Notes: generated by a model not told the origin, from the sequence alone. Positions 35,378-57,670 are shown, counted from the first letter of the stretch. The stretch: DNA of 64,000 bases from Vibrio hyugaensis (GCF_002906655.1 NZ_CP025794.1:2356001-2420000), one strand, 5' to 3'. Numbers and translations are program-made.

Positions 35378-35830
35378 GTTCCTCTTTAAGGTGACGCCAT
35401 TGGGAATGCAAGCATGCTCCACTCTTACGAGCTCAATGCGTCATCGAACAATAACGACATTTAGATATACCCTTAACTAATCTGTCGTAAAGAAAAGGGC
35501 AAGGATGCTCTGATCTTTTCTTCTATATAGAAGAAACACTTTTCCAAGACTTCACCTGAAGCACCCCAAGTAAAAAGCAAAGACCAAAGAGCAGTTCGTC
35601 ATCGTTCTGCTCTTTTTTTCGTCTTTATATAGATAGAAAGAGAAAAAAGAACGAAGAGAGATAAGGTCAGCAACCGAAATCACTAATAAATCGGCGATCT
35701 TCTAATGCAGAAGTCAGGTGTTTCTTCATAAAAAGCTCCTCTACAACCCGAAAAATTAGATAAGATCGTTGAGTATCTATGCAGAATGCTCGTTATTTGT
35801 GCGGTTGAAAGTTTTTTTTGCAAAAAACGC
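35378..35830 (+). other. Gene-free region between cadA and the rRNA promoters
   Basis: I find no credible gene here. It contains a small palindrome TTTCTTCTATATAGAAGAAA near 35517-35536 and the cadBA terminator described separately. From 35620 on, it holds AT-rich sequence leading into the first rRNA promoter. Its position suggests Fis and UP-element sites in the last 100 bp, but I cannot mark individual ones. Confidence 0.5.
35586..35618 (+). terminator. Terminator downstream of cadA
   Basis: A 9-bp stem AAAGAGCAG/CTGCTCTTT with a 12-nt loop, followed by seven or more T. It lies 208 bp after the cadA stop, which leaves an unexplained long 3' region. Confidence 0.88.
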
Positions 35831-35858
35831 TTGTGCTAATTTCTCAACCCCCTATACT
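35831..35858 (+). promoter_or_regulatory. rRNA operon 1, upstream promoter (P1-like)
   Basis: TTGTGC (35831-35836) and TATACT (35853-35858) are 16 bp apart and followed by GCGC. An A/T-run upstream is UP-element-like. The GC-rich start fits stringent and growth-rate control. Confidence 0.7.
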
Positions 35859-35936
35859 GCGCATCCACCGACACGGAGTGAGACGAAAGTCACACAGCGA
35901 GTCGGGAAGAGAGAAAAAAGAATTTGAAAAAAATGC

Positions 35937-35964
35937 TTGACTCTCTCACGGTGTGAAGTAAGAT
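35937..35964 (+). promoter_or_regulatory. rRNA operon 1, second promoter (P2-like)
   Basis: TTGACT (35937-35942) and TAAGAT (35959-35964) are 16 bp apart, followed by a GCACCCC discriminator. A boxA-like GCTCTTTAA follows near 36013. Confidence 0.75.
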
Positions 35965-36245
35965 ACGCACCCCTAACGACGAGCAACTAAGTTGCTGAAA
36001 ATGTTAGAAAAGCTCTTTAAAAATAAGAACCTATCAATCTGTGTGGGCACTCGTTGATGATAATCCAATTAGAAACTTCGGTTTCAAATTAGGTTTCAAT
36101 GAACTGAGTGACCAATCAAGTCTTCGGACTTGGCACAGTCAATTCATTATCATTCTGTTGGAATGATAATAGCTTTAAAATTACTTCTTACTTTCGAGTA
36201 AGGATGAGTTTTGAAGTCAGTATTCGTTGAGCCGAACAAAATCTT

Positions 36246-37798
<1,553 letters not shown>

Positions 37799-38104
37799 TA
37801 CGATGATTACTCACGATGAGTGTCCACACAGATTGATAGTTCACAAGCGCAAGCTTGTAGCTAACATAGCTCTTTAACAATTTGGAAAGCTGACAAAGTA
37901 ATCTTTAAGATTACTTGTAAAGTTCTCAATGTTTGTCTTTATGACAAACACCAAAAAACACATTCAAGTGTTCTTGGGAATATCACTTTTACTGTGATTA
38001 TTCGAAATTGAGTCCGGCAAAATCGATATGTCTCTCGCTCATTCAAATAATGAGAGACAACTTTGGTGATTTGAACATCAACTCGAAACTCCTTCGGGTT
38101 GTAT
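37799..38104 (+). other. 16S-23S spacer without tRNA (operon 1)
   Basis: This 306-bp spacer has no cloverleaf. It contains a boxA-like GCTCTTTAACA near 37870 and the stems that flank the mature 23S. The last 235 bp are almost the same as in operons 2 and 3; the first part diverges where those operons carry tRNA genes. Confidence 0.9.
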
Positions 38105-40995
<2,891 letters not shown>

Positions 40996-41081
40996 ACAAC
41001 ACCCAAGGGGTTTTGATGGACTCAATGCAAGAACGATTGAATGTGTAAGAACTTAGAAACAGCTTTCCGAATTAAAGAATT

Positions 41082-41201
41082 TGCTTGGCGACCATAGCGA
41101 TTTGGACCCACCTGACTTCCATTCCGAACTCAGAAGTGAAACGAATTAGCGTCGATGGTAGTGTGGGGTTTCCCCATGTGAGAGTAGAACATCGCCAGGC
41201 T
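41082..41201 (+). rRNA. 5S ribosomal RNA (operon 1)
   Basis: A 120-nt gene with terminal stem TGCTTGGCGA/TCGCCAGGCT and the standard CCGAACTCAGAAGTGAAAC segment. It carries a T-A pair where the third operon has C-G. Confidence 0.96.
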
Positions 41202-41268
41202 TTATTTCGCACTTGCTTATTTAATAAGCAAGTCACCATAAAGTTCTAAATTATTTTAGAGTTTTATG

Positions 41269-41296
41269 TTGACTTTCAAAGTGAAAAGCGTATCAT
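41269..41296 (+). promoter_or_regulatory. rRNA operon 2 promoter
   Basis: TTGACT (41269-41274) and TATCAT (41291-41296) are 16 bp apart, with a GCACC discriminator. It shows that operon 2 can be transcribed independently. Upstream, a 9-bp hairpin ACTTGCTTA/TAAGCAAGT (41211-41233) lacks a T-run, so read-through from operon 1 is possible. Confidence 0.78.
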
Positions 41297-41567
41297 ACGC
41301 ACCTCGCTTAAGTGCTAAGGCACTGAAAGCCAAGCTCTTTAACAATATAGACCTATCAATCTGTGTGGGCACTCGTTGATGATAATCCAATTAGATACCT
41401 CGGTATCAAATTAGGTTTCAATGAACTGAGTGACCAATCAAGTCTTCGGACTTGGCACAGTCAATTCATTATCATTCTGTTGGAATGATAATAGCTTTAA
41501 AATTACTTCTTACTTTCGAGTAAGGATGAGTTTTGAAGTCAGTATTCGTTGAGCCGAACAAAATCTT

Positions 41568-43120
<1,553 letters not shown>

Positions 43121-43209
43121 TACGATGATTACTCACGATGAGTGTCCACACAGATTGATACGGTTTATAAGTAAAAGAGACGAAGATATCCCAATATCTT
43201 CAATCCAGT

Positions 43210-43285
43210 GTCCCGTTCGTCTAGAGGCCTAGGACACCGCCCTTTCACGGCGGTAACAGGGGTTCGACTCCCCTACGGGATACCA
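43210..43285 (+). tRNA. tRNA-Glu (anticodon TTC), operon 2 spacer
   Basis: 76 nt with encoded CCA; acceptor GTCCCGT/ACGGGAT and anticodon loop CTTTCAC. It lies in the 16S-23S spacer. Confidence 0.97.
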
Positions 43286-43287
43286 TT

Positions 43288-43363
43288 GGGTCGTTAGCTC
43301 AGTTGGTAGAGCAGTTGACTTTTAATCAATTGGTCGCAGGTTCGAATCCTGCACGACCCACCA
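43288..43363 (+). tRNA. tRNA-Lys (anticodon TTT), operon 2 spacer
   Basis: 76 nt with encoded CCA; acceptor GGGTCGT/ACGACCC and anticodon loop CTTTTAA. It starts two bases after tRNA-Glu. Confidence 0.97.
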
Positions 43364-43393
43364 TTCTTCTCCACGAAGAATTAAAACTTATGT

Positions 43394-43469
43394 GGGCGAT
43401 TAGCTCAGTTGGGAGAGCACCTGCCTTACAAGCAGGGGGTCACTGGTTCGAGCCCGGTATCGCCCACCA
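43394..43469 (+). tRNA. tRNA-Val (anticodon TAC), operon 2 spacer
   Basis: 76 nt with encoded CCA; acceptor GGGCGAT/ATCGCCC and anticodon loop CTTACAA. The 346 bp from here to the 23S hold boxA-like sequence and processing stems but no gene. Confidence 0.97.
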
Positions 43470-43815
43470 TTCTCTAAGTATTTTTGGATAGGAATTCCAA
43501 ACCACTTCAGTAAAACGTATGTGGTTAGAATCTTCGACTCTGAAAGTCTTTAGAAAATGACCTTCTTCGGAAGTGATTTGCTCTTTAACAATTTGGAAAG
43601 CTGACAAAGTAATCTTTAAGATTACTTGTAAAGTTCTCAATGTTTGTCTTTATGACAAACACCAAAAAACACATTCAAGTGTTCTTGGGAATATCACTTT
43701 TACAGTGATTATTCGAAATTGAGTCCGGCAAAATCGAAATATCTCTCGCTCATTCAAATAATGAGAGACAACTTTGGTGATTTGAACATCAACTCGAAAC
43801 TCCTTCGGGTTGTAT

Positions 43816-46706
<2,891 letters not shown>

Positions 46707-46792
46707 ACAACACCCAAGGGGTTTTGATGGACTCAATGCAAGAACGATTGAATGTGTAAGAACTTAGAAACAGCTTTCCGAATTAAAGAATT

Positions 46793-46912
46793 TGCTTGGC
46801 GACCATAGCGATTTGGACCCACCTGACTTCCATTCCGAACTCAGAAGTGAAACGAATTAGCGTCGATGGTAGTGTGGGGTTTCCCCATGTGAGAGTAGAA
46901 CATCGCCAGGCT
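46793..46912 (+). rRNA. 5S ribosomal RNA (operon 2)
   Basis: 120 nt, identical by eye to the operon 1 copy, with the T-A pair version. Confidence 0.96.
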
Positions 46913-46979
46913 TTATTTCGCACTTGCTTATTTAATAAGCAAGTCACCATAAAGTTCTAAATTATTTTAGAGTTTTATG

Positions 46980-47007
46980 TTGACTTTCAAAGTGAAAAGC
47001 GTATCAT
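46980..47007 (+). promoter_or_regulatory. rRNA operon 3 promoter
   Basis: The same TTGACT-16-TATCAT arrangement as operon 2 (46980-46985, 47002-47007). The whole 5S-to-16S region is a near copy of the one between operons 1 and 2. Confidence 0.78.
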
Positions 47008-47278
47008 ACGCACCTCGCTTAAGTGCTAAGGCACTGAAAGCCAAGCTCTTTAACAATATAGACCTATCAATCTGTGTGGGCACTCGTTGATGATAATCCA
47101 ATTAGAAACTTCGGTTTCAAATTAGGTTTCAATGAACTGAGTGACCAATCAAGTCTTCGGACTTGGCACAGTCAATTCATTATCATTCTGTTGGAATGAT
47201 AATAGCTTTAAAATTACTTCTTACTTTCGAGTAAGGATGAGTTTTGAAGTCAGTATTCGTTGAGCCGAACAAAATCTT

Positions 47279-48831
<1,553 letters not shown>

Positions 48832-48920
48832 TACGATGATTACTCACGATGAGTGTCCACACAGATTGATACGGTTTATAAGTAAAAGAGACGAAGATAT
48901 CCCAATATCTTCAATCCAGT

Positions 48921-48996
48921 GTCCCGTTCGTCTAGAGGCCTAGGACACCGCCCTTTCACGGCGGTAACAGGGGTTCGACTCCCCTACGGGATACCA
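48921..48996 (+). tRNA. tRNA-Glu (anticodon TTC), operon 3 spacer
   Basis: Same sequence as the operon 2 copy; 76 nt with CCA. Confidence 0.97.
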
Positions 48997-48998
48997 TT

Positions 48999-49074
48999 GG
49001 GTCGTTAGCTCAGTTGGTAGAGCAGTTGACTTTTAATCAATTGGTCGCAGGTTCGAATCCTGCACGACCCACCA
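48999..49074 (+). tRNA. tRNA-Lys (anticodon TTT), operon 3 spacer
   Basis: Same sequence as the operon 2 copy; 76 nt with CCA. Confidence 0.97.
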
Positions 49075-49098
49075 TTCTTTAAGAATGACTCTCAAGAT

Positions 49099-49174
49099 GG
49101 GGCTATAGCTCAGCTGGGAGAGCGCCTGCCTTGCACGCAGGAGGTCTGCGGTTCGATCCCGCATAGCTCCACCA
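49099..49174 (+). tRNA. tRNA-Ala (anticodon TGC), operon 3 spacer
   Basis: 76 nt with encoded CCA; acceptor GGGGCTA/TAGCTCC and anticodon loop CTTGCAC. It is present only in this spacer. Confidence 0.97.
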
Positions 49175-49209
49175 TTCTTGACGTCTACCACAAGACGAAA
49201 AACTTATGT

Positions 49210-49285
49210 GGGCGATTAGCTCAGTTGGGAGAGCACCTGCCTTACAAGCAGGGGGTCACTGGTTCGAGCCCGGTATCGCCCACCA
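49210..49285 (+). tRNA. tRNA-Val (anticodon TAC), operon 3 spacer
   Basis: Same sequence as the operon 2 copy; 76 nt with CCA. The next 306 bp hold boxA-like sequence and processing stems, no gene. Confidence 0.97.
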
Positions 49286-49591
49286 TCTTTAAGCATATTT
49301 TCTTTAAATAGAAAGACGAGTGTGTTTAAAAATGGTTACTTCATAAGAAGTGATTAGCTCTTTAACAATTTGGAAAGCTGACAAAGTAATCTTTAAGATT
49401 ACTTGTAAAGTTCTCAATGTTTGTCTTTATGACAAACACCAAAAAACACATTCAAGTGTTCTTGGGAATATCACTTTTAAGTGATTATTCGAAATTGAGT
49501 CCGGCAAAATCGATATGTCTCTCGCTCATTCAAATAATGAGAGACAACTTTGGTGATTTGAACATCAACTCGAAACTCCTTCGGGTTGTAT

Positions 49592-52482
<2,891 letters not shown>

Positions 52483-52570
52483 ACAACACCCAAGGGGTTT
52501 TGATGGACTCAATACAAGAACGATTGAATGTGTAAGTAGAACTTAAAACAGCTTTCCGGATTAAAGAATT

Positions 52571-52690
52571 TGCTTGGCGACCATAGCGATTTGGACCCAC
52601 CTGACTTCCATTCCGAACTCAGAAGTGAAACGAATTAGCGCCGATGGTAGTGTGGGGTTTCCCCATGTGAGAGTAGGACATCGCCAGGCT
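52571..52690 (+). rRNA. 5S ribosomal RNA (operon 3)
   Basis: 120 nt. It differs from the other two at two sites (GCGCCGATGG and AGTAGGAC) that pair with each other. Confidence 0.96.
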
Positions 52691-52721
52691 TTAAATTTAG
52701 ACTTAAATGTCTAACCAGTGC

Positions 52722-52798
52722 GGAGCGGTAGTTCAGTTGGTTAGAATACCGGCCTGTCACGCCGGGGGTCGCGGGTTCGAGTCCCGTCCGCTCCGCCA
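52722..52798 (+). tRNA. tRNA-Asp (anticodon GTC), distal to operon 3
   Basis: 77 nt with encoded CCA; acceptor GGAGCGG/CCGCTCC and anticodon loop CTGTCAC. It follows the last 5S by 31 bp and is probably part of the same transcript. Confidence 0.97.
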
Positions 52799-52806
52799 CT
52801 TATTTA

Positions 52807-52836
52807 GAAAGCCTTGCTAGAAATAGCAAGGCTTTC
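52807..52836 (+). terminator. Terminator of the rRNA array
   Basis: A perfect 13-bp stem GAAAGCCTTGCTA/TAGCAAGGCTTTC with a 4-nt loop. The T-run is short, but the stem is very stable. Confidence 0.8.
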
Positions 52837-52887
52837 GTCGTTTCTAGAGCCATAAATCTCCTACCTGTTTTATACCAATCTGGAAAA

Positions 52888-53100
52888 TTAACTGGTCAGG
52901 TTAATCCATTCTCTTCTGCACATATCTGTCACCCTATCAGTACTTTCCAAGAATCGATCCCATGCGCTGCACACCTTGTCTACAATATCGTTGTAGTTCG
53001 TAAAGGTCTGGTTCGCTAAATAGTGTTGTCGTAGCCAACTCCATACTTGTTCTATTGGGTTCAACTCTGGTGAATAGGGTGGGAGCTTGATGATACTCAA
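52888..53100 (-). pseudogene. IS630-family transposase, C-terminal part
   Basis: Contains the DDE C-terminus with LPPYSPELNPIEQVWSWLRQHYLANQ, including the final catalytic Glu. The sequence joins KQQQFEY of the middle part to SIIKLPPYS at about 53095-53105. The block of roughly 60-70 residues that normally lies between them, with the second catalytic Asp (MDGAGWHT-type), is absent. The deletion also changes frame. The transposase cannot be active. Confidence 0.85.
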
Positions 53101-53217
53101 ATTGCTGTTGCTTCACCGCTCGGGGTCTTGTGCCACGCTCCGCCCATAAGCGAGTCGTGGTATTTTGTTGTCCAAATCTCGCTTCGTCTTGAAACCAGAT
53201 ATCGACCGCCTCAAGGC

Positions 53218-53781
53218 TTATGTGACCTGAGATCTTGAGGATCGTTTCAGTTTTGAATTTTTTTTAAAATCGTCTTGGAGCTGTTGAGATTGAGAAGGGT
53301 GTTTGGAGCGTGACGTTATCCAAGAAAAGCCCATACGATTGAGCAAGTAATAGATAGAATCTGGGTCGTAATGCTTGCCAAACTCTTTGATGATGTAGGC
53401 GTGAATGTCACTACCACTACCACTACCACTACCACTACCACTACCACTACCACTACCAGTTAATCTTCCTCCAGAAGGTTCGGAAGCTCGCCTCTTAATA
53501 TATTGGCTTAACTGTTCACGTTGTTTTGGGGTAAGAAACGTAGGTCTTCCTGTTCTTGGTTTTTCTTGTAAGCCTTCAAGTCCTTCCTCCAGAAAGGTCT
53601 GAACCCATTTATTTACGCTAGTGCGACTTACCTTTAAGTGCTTGGCAATCTGTGTTCGAGATTGTCCTTCTTTAAAGTGTGCTAGAGCGAGTAGACGCAT
53701 CTTCATCTGAATAGACTTTTGCTGGCTAGCGAGCTTTTTAAAGTTGATGTTACTGAAGCTATCCCTAGTATTCTCGAACAA
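53218..53781 (-). pseudogene. IS630-family transposase, N-terminal part
   Basis: The first 130 residues are an intact helix-turn-helix region of IS630 transposases (SRTQIAKHLKVSRTSVNKW, then KPRTGRPTFLTPKQREQL). At about residue 108 the usual LTGSDI sequence has become LT-(GS)8-DI, encoded by eight copies of a hexanucleotide (53410-53457). The frame then ends early: a run of eight A in the coding strand (53258-53265) shifts it, giving an unrelated tail. Reading on in the -1 frame restores family sequence (IWFQDEARFGQQNTTTRLWA, with the first catalytic Asp) down to about 53100. Confidence 0.85.
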
Positions 53782-53825
53782 GAAGTTATAAAGCTAATTA
53801 GATCATATTCTTACTTAGATTGGTA

Positions 53826-54058
53826 TTACTCCCTAAACCCTCTATATCTTTCCTTTTTACTAAATTGATCATTAGATAGTGCTAACGCACTATCGGTCTG
53901 TCACAATGCCACCACTTCTCACGCCTCTAGAACAGCCTTAAACTCGTTGTTAAAACATATCGAGCTTGTGTCTAGTCCCATACTAAATTAGGCATAAGAA
54001 CTGCGTGTGAGCGTTTTGAGGGAGATGTAGATAAGTTGGTGTAAAGTAAGCAGAGGGG
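53826..54058. other. Gene-free region between the IS remnant and the GGDEF gene
   Basis: No gene seen. It contains a perfect hairpin GATAGTGC/GCACTATC with a 4-nt loop (53875-53894) without a T-run. I cannot assign it. Confidence 0.4.
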
Positions 54059-55048
54059 TTAAGAAACCTTTTGGATTCTTAAATTGGTAGAGTGCTGCAG
54101 TTTGACGTCAGGAATGTTGCCATGATACAGAGTGACTTGATTACGTCCGGAGTGCTTTGAGTAATACATGGCTTTATCTGCGTTAACCATTAACTCTTTT
54201 GCGCTAAATACTTGCCCGTCATATTCTGCGACACCAATGCTAACCGTTGTGCTGATCTCGATACCATCAACTTTACACGGTGCGTTTTGAATCGCATCTC
54301 TGATCCTCTCTGCTACCTCATAGGCTTGTATTGCGCTAGTGTGAGCTAAGATCACGGCAAACTCTTCTCCCCCTAAACGACCAATAAAATCAGTACCACG
54401 AATTACTCCTTGGCAGCTCTTTGCTACGTGATGGATCACTTGATCTCCAGAGAAGTGACCAACTTGATCATTTATCTCTTTAAAGTGGTCAATATCGATC
54501 ATTACGCACGATAGGGTTTGACTGTCCCTTGAGTGCGAGCTCAGAGCTTTATCTAGGCTGGTTAAGAATGCTCGACGATTCAACACACCAGTTAATTCAT
54601 CGGTCTCTGAGAGCGTTTTAAGGCGTTTCTCAAGTAGATGTGTTTTGGTGACATCACGAACGGACCAAATCACCCATTTCTCGTCACCTTGGAAGCTTTC
54701 TATGGGTTTGATGATTGCTTCAAACCAAGTTTCCTCCGGATTCTCTAATGCTTCTAGTTCTTCTATGGGCATTAACAAGTGGTCTTGTAGAGCGATACTA
54801 TATTTGATGGCTTTTGGCTCGTTAGAGCGAATCACATCACTAATATAGCTGCTCAACTCAGCAGCTTTGCTTGCCGACAAAACATCGTTCAATGTTAGAT
54901 TAGTATAGCTTTTTGCGTTGAAGTGTTTTGAATAGTAAGTGCCACCGAAACTTTCGATATAGCGGCCTTGTTCATTAAGGATAAAGACATGATCAGGGAG
55001 GGTATTCAAAATGGCATTAAGCCAATTGTCCCTTTCTTTGTAAATCAT
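54059..55048 (-). CDS. PAS-GGDEF diguanylate cyclase
   Basis: Makes the second messenger cyclic di-GMP. A PAS-like sensor domain occupies residues 1 to about 140 (ILNTLPDHVFILNEQGRYIE). A short coiled segment follows (THLLEKRLKTLSETDELTGVLNRR), then a complete GGDEF domain with the active-site GGEEF and the RGTD inhibitory I-site five residues before it. No signal peptide or membrane helix, so cytoplasmic. I start it at ATG 55048 (329 aa) because AAAGGA lies well placed upstream; a GTG at 55123 would add 25 residues. Ligand of the PAS domain unknown. The gene sits between fis and the IS630 remnant. Confidence 0.93.
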   Translation of the reverse strand: MIYKERDNWLNAILNTLPDHVFILNEQGRYIESFGGTYYSKHFNAKSYTNLTLNDVLSASKAAELSSYISDVIRSNEPKAIKYSIALQDHLLMPIEELEALENPEETWFEAIIKPIESFQGDEKWVIWSVRDVTKTHLLEKRLKTLSETDELTGVLNRRAFLTSLDKALSSHSRDSQTLSCVMIDIDHFKEINDQVGHFSGDQVIHHVAKSCQGVIRGTDFIGRLGGEEFAVILAHTSAIQAYEVAERIRDAIQNAPCKVDGIEISTTVSIGVAEYDGQVFSAKELMVNADKAMYYSKHSGRNQVTLYHGNIPDVKLQHSTNLRIQKVS

Positions 55049-55213
55049 GAGGTTAGTTCCTTTATCCAATGTAAGCCGTTGATTATATCTGGTTATATTG
55101 AGTTCACAATCAATACTGATCACAGTTCAATGTATCAGGGTTGACTAATGTTTGTACAAAGGAACAGAAGAAATGCGTAGAGGTGTTGAGTTGTGAGGAT
55201 GTTTGAAGACAAT

Positions 55214-55249
55214 AAAAAAGGCTTAGCCATTGCTGACTAAGCCTTTTTT
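55214..55249. terminator. Terminator after fis
   Basis: Stem GGCTTAG/CTAAGCC extended by flanking A and T runs (AAAAAA/TTTTTT), bidirectional. It ends the dusB-fis unit. Confidence 0.92.
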
Positions 55250-55273
55250 ACAAAATTACTGTATGAACTGATA

Positions 55274-55570
55274 TTAGTTCATGCCGTACTTTTTAAGTTT
55301 CTTGCGAAGAGTACCGCGGTTGATACCCATCATAGTTGCTGCGCGAGTTTGATTACCGCGAGTGTACTGCATGATGGTATCTAGTAGTGGCTGTTCAACT
55401 TCAGCTAGAACTAATTCGTATAGTTCTGTTACTTCCTGGCCGTTTAGTTGAGCTAGGTAGTTTTTAAGAGACGCTTTAACAGAGTCACGTAAAGGCTTTT
55501 GAGTAATCTGGTCTTGTGACGTTACTGTAGTTACTGTTAATGCTTCTGAAGTCAGATTTTGTTCGAACAT
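55274..55570 (-). CDS. fis: DNA-binding protein Fis
   Basis: Nucleoid protein and activator of rRNA promoters, abundant in early growth. The 98-aa protein has the same length as E. coli Fis. The C-terminal helix-turn-helix ([20 protein letters not shown]) is fully conserved; the N-terminal beta-hairpin arm is more variable. It is the last gene of the dusB-fis pair, 23 bp behind dusB, as in enterobacteria. The rRNA array, its expected target, lies 3 kb away. Confidence 0.98.
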   Translation of the reverse strand: MFEQNLTSEALTVTTVTSQDQITQKPLRDSVKASLKNYLAQLNGQEVTELYELVLAEVEQPLLDTIMQYTRGNQTRAATMMGINRGTLRKKLKKYGMN

Positions 55571-55593
55571 ATTCGGTCTAGCTCTTCTCTTAA

Positions 55594-56562
55594 TTATGAT
55601 GCAACGTTATCAAAATAACCTTCTAACGCCTCAAGTTGCAGCTGAGCTGCATCGATAGCGTTGAAGGTACGACGAAACTCACTTGCTCGTTCATGCTCTT
55701 TTAGATACCAGCCAACGTGCTTACGCGCGATTCGTGGACCTAAGAACTCTCCATAAAAATCATGAAGAGCATTCACATGACCAAGCATAATGGTTTTCAC
55801 TTCCTCGCTTGGAAGCTCATCCATTGTGGCGCCGTTTTCCAAATAGTGATGGATTTCCTGAAAAATCCAAGGACGACCCTGGGCAGGGCGTCCAATCATT
55901 AAAGCGTCTGCACCGGTGTACTCCAGTACAAACTTGGCCTTCTCCGGGCTATCGATATCACCGTTTGCGATAACCGGAATAGATATGGCCTGTTTAACCG
56001 CTTTAATGCTGTCGTATTCGGCCTCACCTTTGTACATACACGCTTTTGTTCTACCATGCAGAGCGAGAGCTTGTATGCCGCAGTCTTCGGCTAATTTAGC
56101 GATTTGGACACAGTTTTTATTGTCTGTGTCCCAGCCAGTTCGGGTCTTCAACGTTACAGGAACGTCTACTGCATTCACTACCGCAGTCAAAATCTCTTTG
56201 ATGATGTCTGGGTGCTGAAGCAGTGCAGAACCCGCCAGCTTCTTATTCACTTTCTTTGCTGGGCAGCCCATATTGATATCGATGATTTGCGCACCGTTTT
56301 CAACACTGAATTGAGCCGCATCGGCCATAAGCTGTGGATCGGAACCCGCAATCTGTACAGAACGAATGCCCGATTCGCCTTCATGTACCATGCGCTGTTT
56401 CGACTTTGACGTTCCCCATAGTTTCGGGTTAGCAGACATCATTTCACTGACGGCCATTCCCGCACCATAGCGAAGACACAACTCGCGAAACGGTCTATCC
56501 GTTACACCAGCCATAGGGGCTACGATTAGATTGTTCTTAAGTTGATAGTTTCCGATTTTCAA
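55594..56562 (-). CDS. dusB: tRNA-dihydrouridine synthase B
   Basis: FMN enzyme that reduces uridine in the D-loop of tRNA. The protein starts [23 protein letters not shown], and has the flavin-site motif around APMAGVTD and the active-site Cys in [12 protein letters not shown]. coli DusB begins at the equivalent residue. That points to the TTG at 56562 (322 aa), although a GTG at 56616 would add 18 unrelated residues and no strong ribosome site marks either. It is translated just before fis in one unit. Confidence 0.93.
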   Translation of the reverse strand: MKIGNYQLKNNLIVAPMAGVTDRPFRELCLRYGAGMAVSEMMSANPKLWGTSKSKQRMVHEGESGIRSVQIAGSDPQLMADAAQFSVENGAQIIDINMGCPAKKVNKKLAGSALLQHPDIIKEILTAVVNAVDVPVTLKTRTGWDTDNKNCVQIAKLAEDCGIQALALHGRTKACMYKGEAEYDSIKAVKQAISIPVIANGDIDSPEKAKFVLEYTGADALMIGRPAQGRPWIFQEIHHYLENGATMDELPSEEVKTIMLGHVNALHDFYGEFLGPRIARKHVGWYLKEHERASEFRRTFNAIDAAQLQLEALEGYFDNVAS

Positions 56563-56701
56563 AACGTCATCACAGTTCTGTACCAGCAAGGGCGCGCATT
56601 TTACGCATTTTTTCACTGCGTGAAAAGACTAATATTTGAGCATTTACAAATTGTTTTTGTAATTTGTATGAAATTCAAACAATTAGCCCTGAAAACCTTG
56701 T

Positions 56702-57589
56702 CTAGCCTTGCTTACGACCAGAGATACGACACCATTCGCTTTGCTCTGCGATAGGGTCAATGTGAAGCTCGTCACGGTAATAGTTCGCAACATCTTCTGC
56801 TTGAGTGTCTAAAACACCCGACATCGCGAGGTCACCATTTGGTTTAACCAAACCTTTGATGATAGGTGCAAGTTCACGTAGTGGACCAGCAAGAATGTTA
56901 GCAACAACCACATCGGCGATCAGGCCCTCAGGTTGGTTTTGAGGAAGGTATACTTCTAATTGGTCAGCAACACCATTGCGCTCTGCGTTGTCGCGAGAAG
57001 CTTGAAGAGCTTGAGGATCAATGTCGATTCCGATCACTTTACCCGCACCAAGTTTGATCGCTGCGATCGCTAAAATGCCAGAGCCACAACCAAAGTCGAT
57101 GACGGTTTTACCAGACAAGTCTAGGCTTTCTAGCCATTCAAGACACAATGCTGTGGTTGGGTGGGTACCAGTACCGAACGCCAGGCCAGGATCCAGCATG
57201 ACGTTAACCGCGTCTGGTTCTGGAACTTCACGCCAGCTTGGACAAATCCATAGGCGCTCGCCAAACTTCATTGGGTGGAAGTTTTCCATCCATTCGCGTT
57301 CCCAGTCTTTGTCTTCTAGTTGTTCTACTTTGTAAGCAAAATCGTCTGCTAGCATACCGCTTGCTTTGATTTGAGTGATGATGAAGTTTGTATCTGCTTC
57401 TGCATCGTACAGTGCCAGAATGTCAGTATCGCCCCATAAGCGAGTCTCGCCAGGTAGAGGTTCGAATACGGGCGTATCCTGCGCGTCTAGGAATGTTACA
57501 GACAGCGCACCAGTCTCTTCCATTAGCATGTCGCCGATTTGCTCAGCGTTTTCATTGGTCGCATTGAGTTTGATTTGAATCCAAGGCAT
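56702..57589 (-). CDS. prmA: Ribosomal protein L11 methyltransferase
   Basis: SAM-dependent enzyme that trimethylates L11, encoded by rplK in this window. The 295-aa protein matches the family length. It has an N-terminal substrate-recognition domain (residues 1-60) and a Rossmann methyltransferase domain with motif [16 protein letters not shown], preceded by the [13 protein letters not shown] linker typical of PrmA. Start [17 protein letters not shown]. It lies upstream of dusB on the same strand, with 139 bp between them, and downstream of accC beyond a terminator. Confidence 0.97.
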   Translation of the reverse strand: MPWIQIKLNATNENAEQIGDMLMEETGALSVTFLDAQDTPVFEPLPGETRLWGDTDILALYDAEADTNFIITQIKASGMLADDFAYKVEQLEDKDWEREWMENFHPMKFGERLWICPSWREVPEPDAVNVMLDPGLAFGTGTHPTTALCLEWLESLDLSGKTVIDFGCGSGILAIAAIKLGAGKVIGIDIDPQALQASRDNAERNGVADQLEVYLPQNQPEGLIADVVVANILAGPLRELAPIIKGLVKPNGDLAMSGVLDTQAEDVANYYRDELHIDPIAEQSEWCRISGRKQG

Positions 57590-57670
57590 TTGTTTTTGCT
57601 CTTAAAGTGAATGAAGTGGCGCAGAGTTTACCAGAACTCTACGATTTGTTTGAGTATAGACTTTATACAA

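Larger units (their letters stand above)
52875..53823 (-). mobile_element. Decayed IS630-family insertion sequence
   Basis: Short terminal inverted repeats CCAATCT/AGATTGG, each flanked by TA (52873-52874, 53824-53825), bound a minus-strand IS630-type transposase that is broken in several ways. TA duplication is the family's target-site pattern. The element sits directly after the terminator of the rRNA array. Its ends are set from the short repeats and may be off by a few bases. Confidence 0.85.

Noticed and set aside
43303..43491. 62-aa open frame over spacer tRNAs of operon 2
   Set aside because: It is made of tRNA-Lys and tRNA-Val sequence; not a gene.
53405..53602. Plus-strand open frame with Leu-Pro repeats
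   Set aside because: It is the complement of the Gly-Ser microsatellite in the transposase remnant; not a gene.
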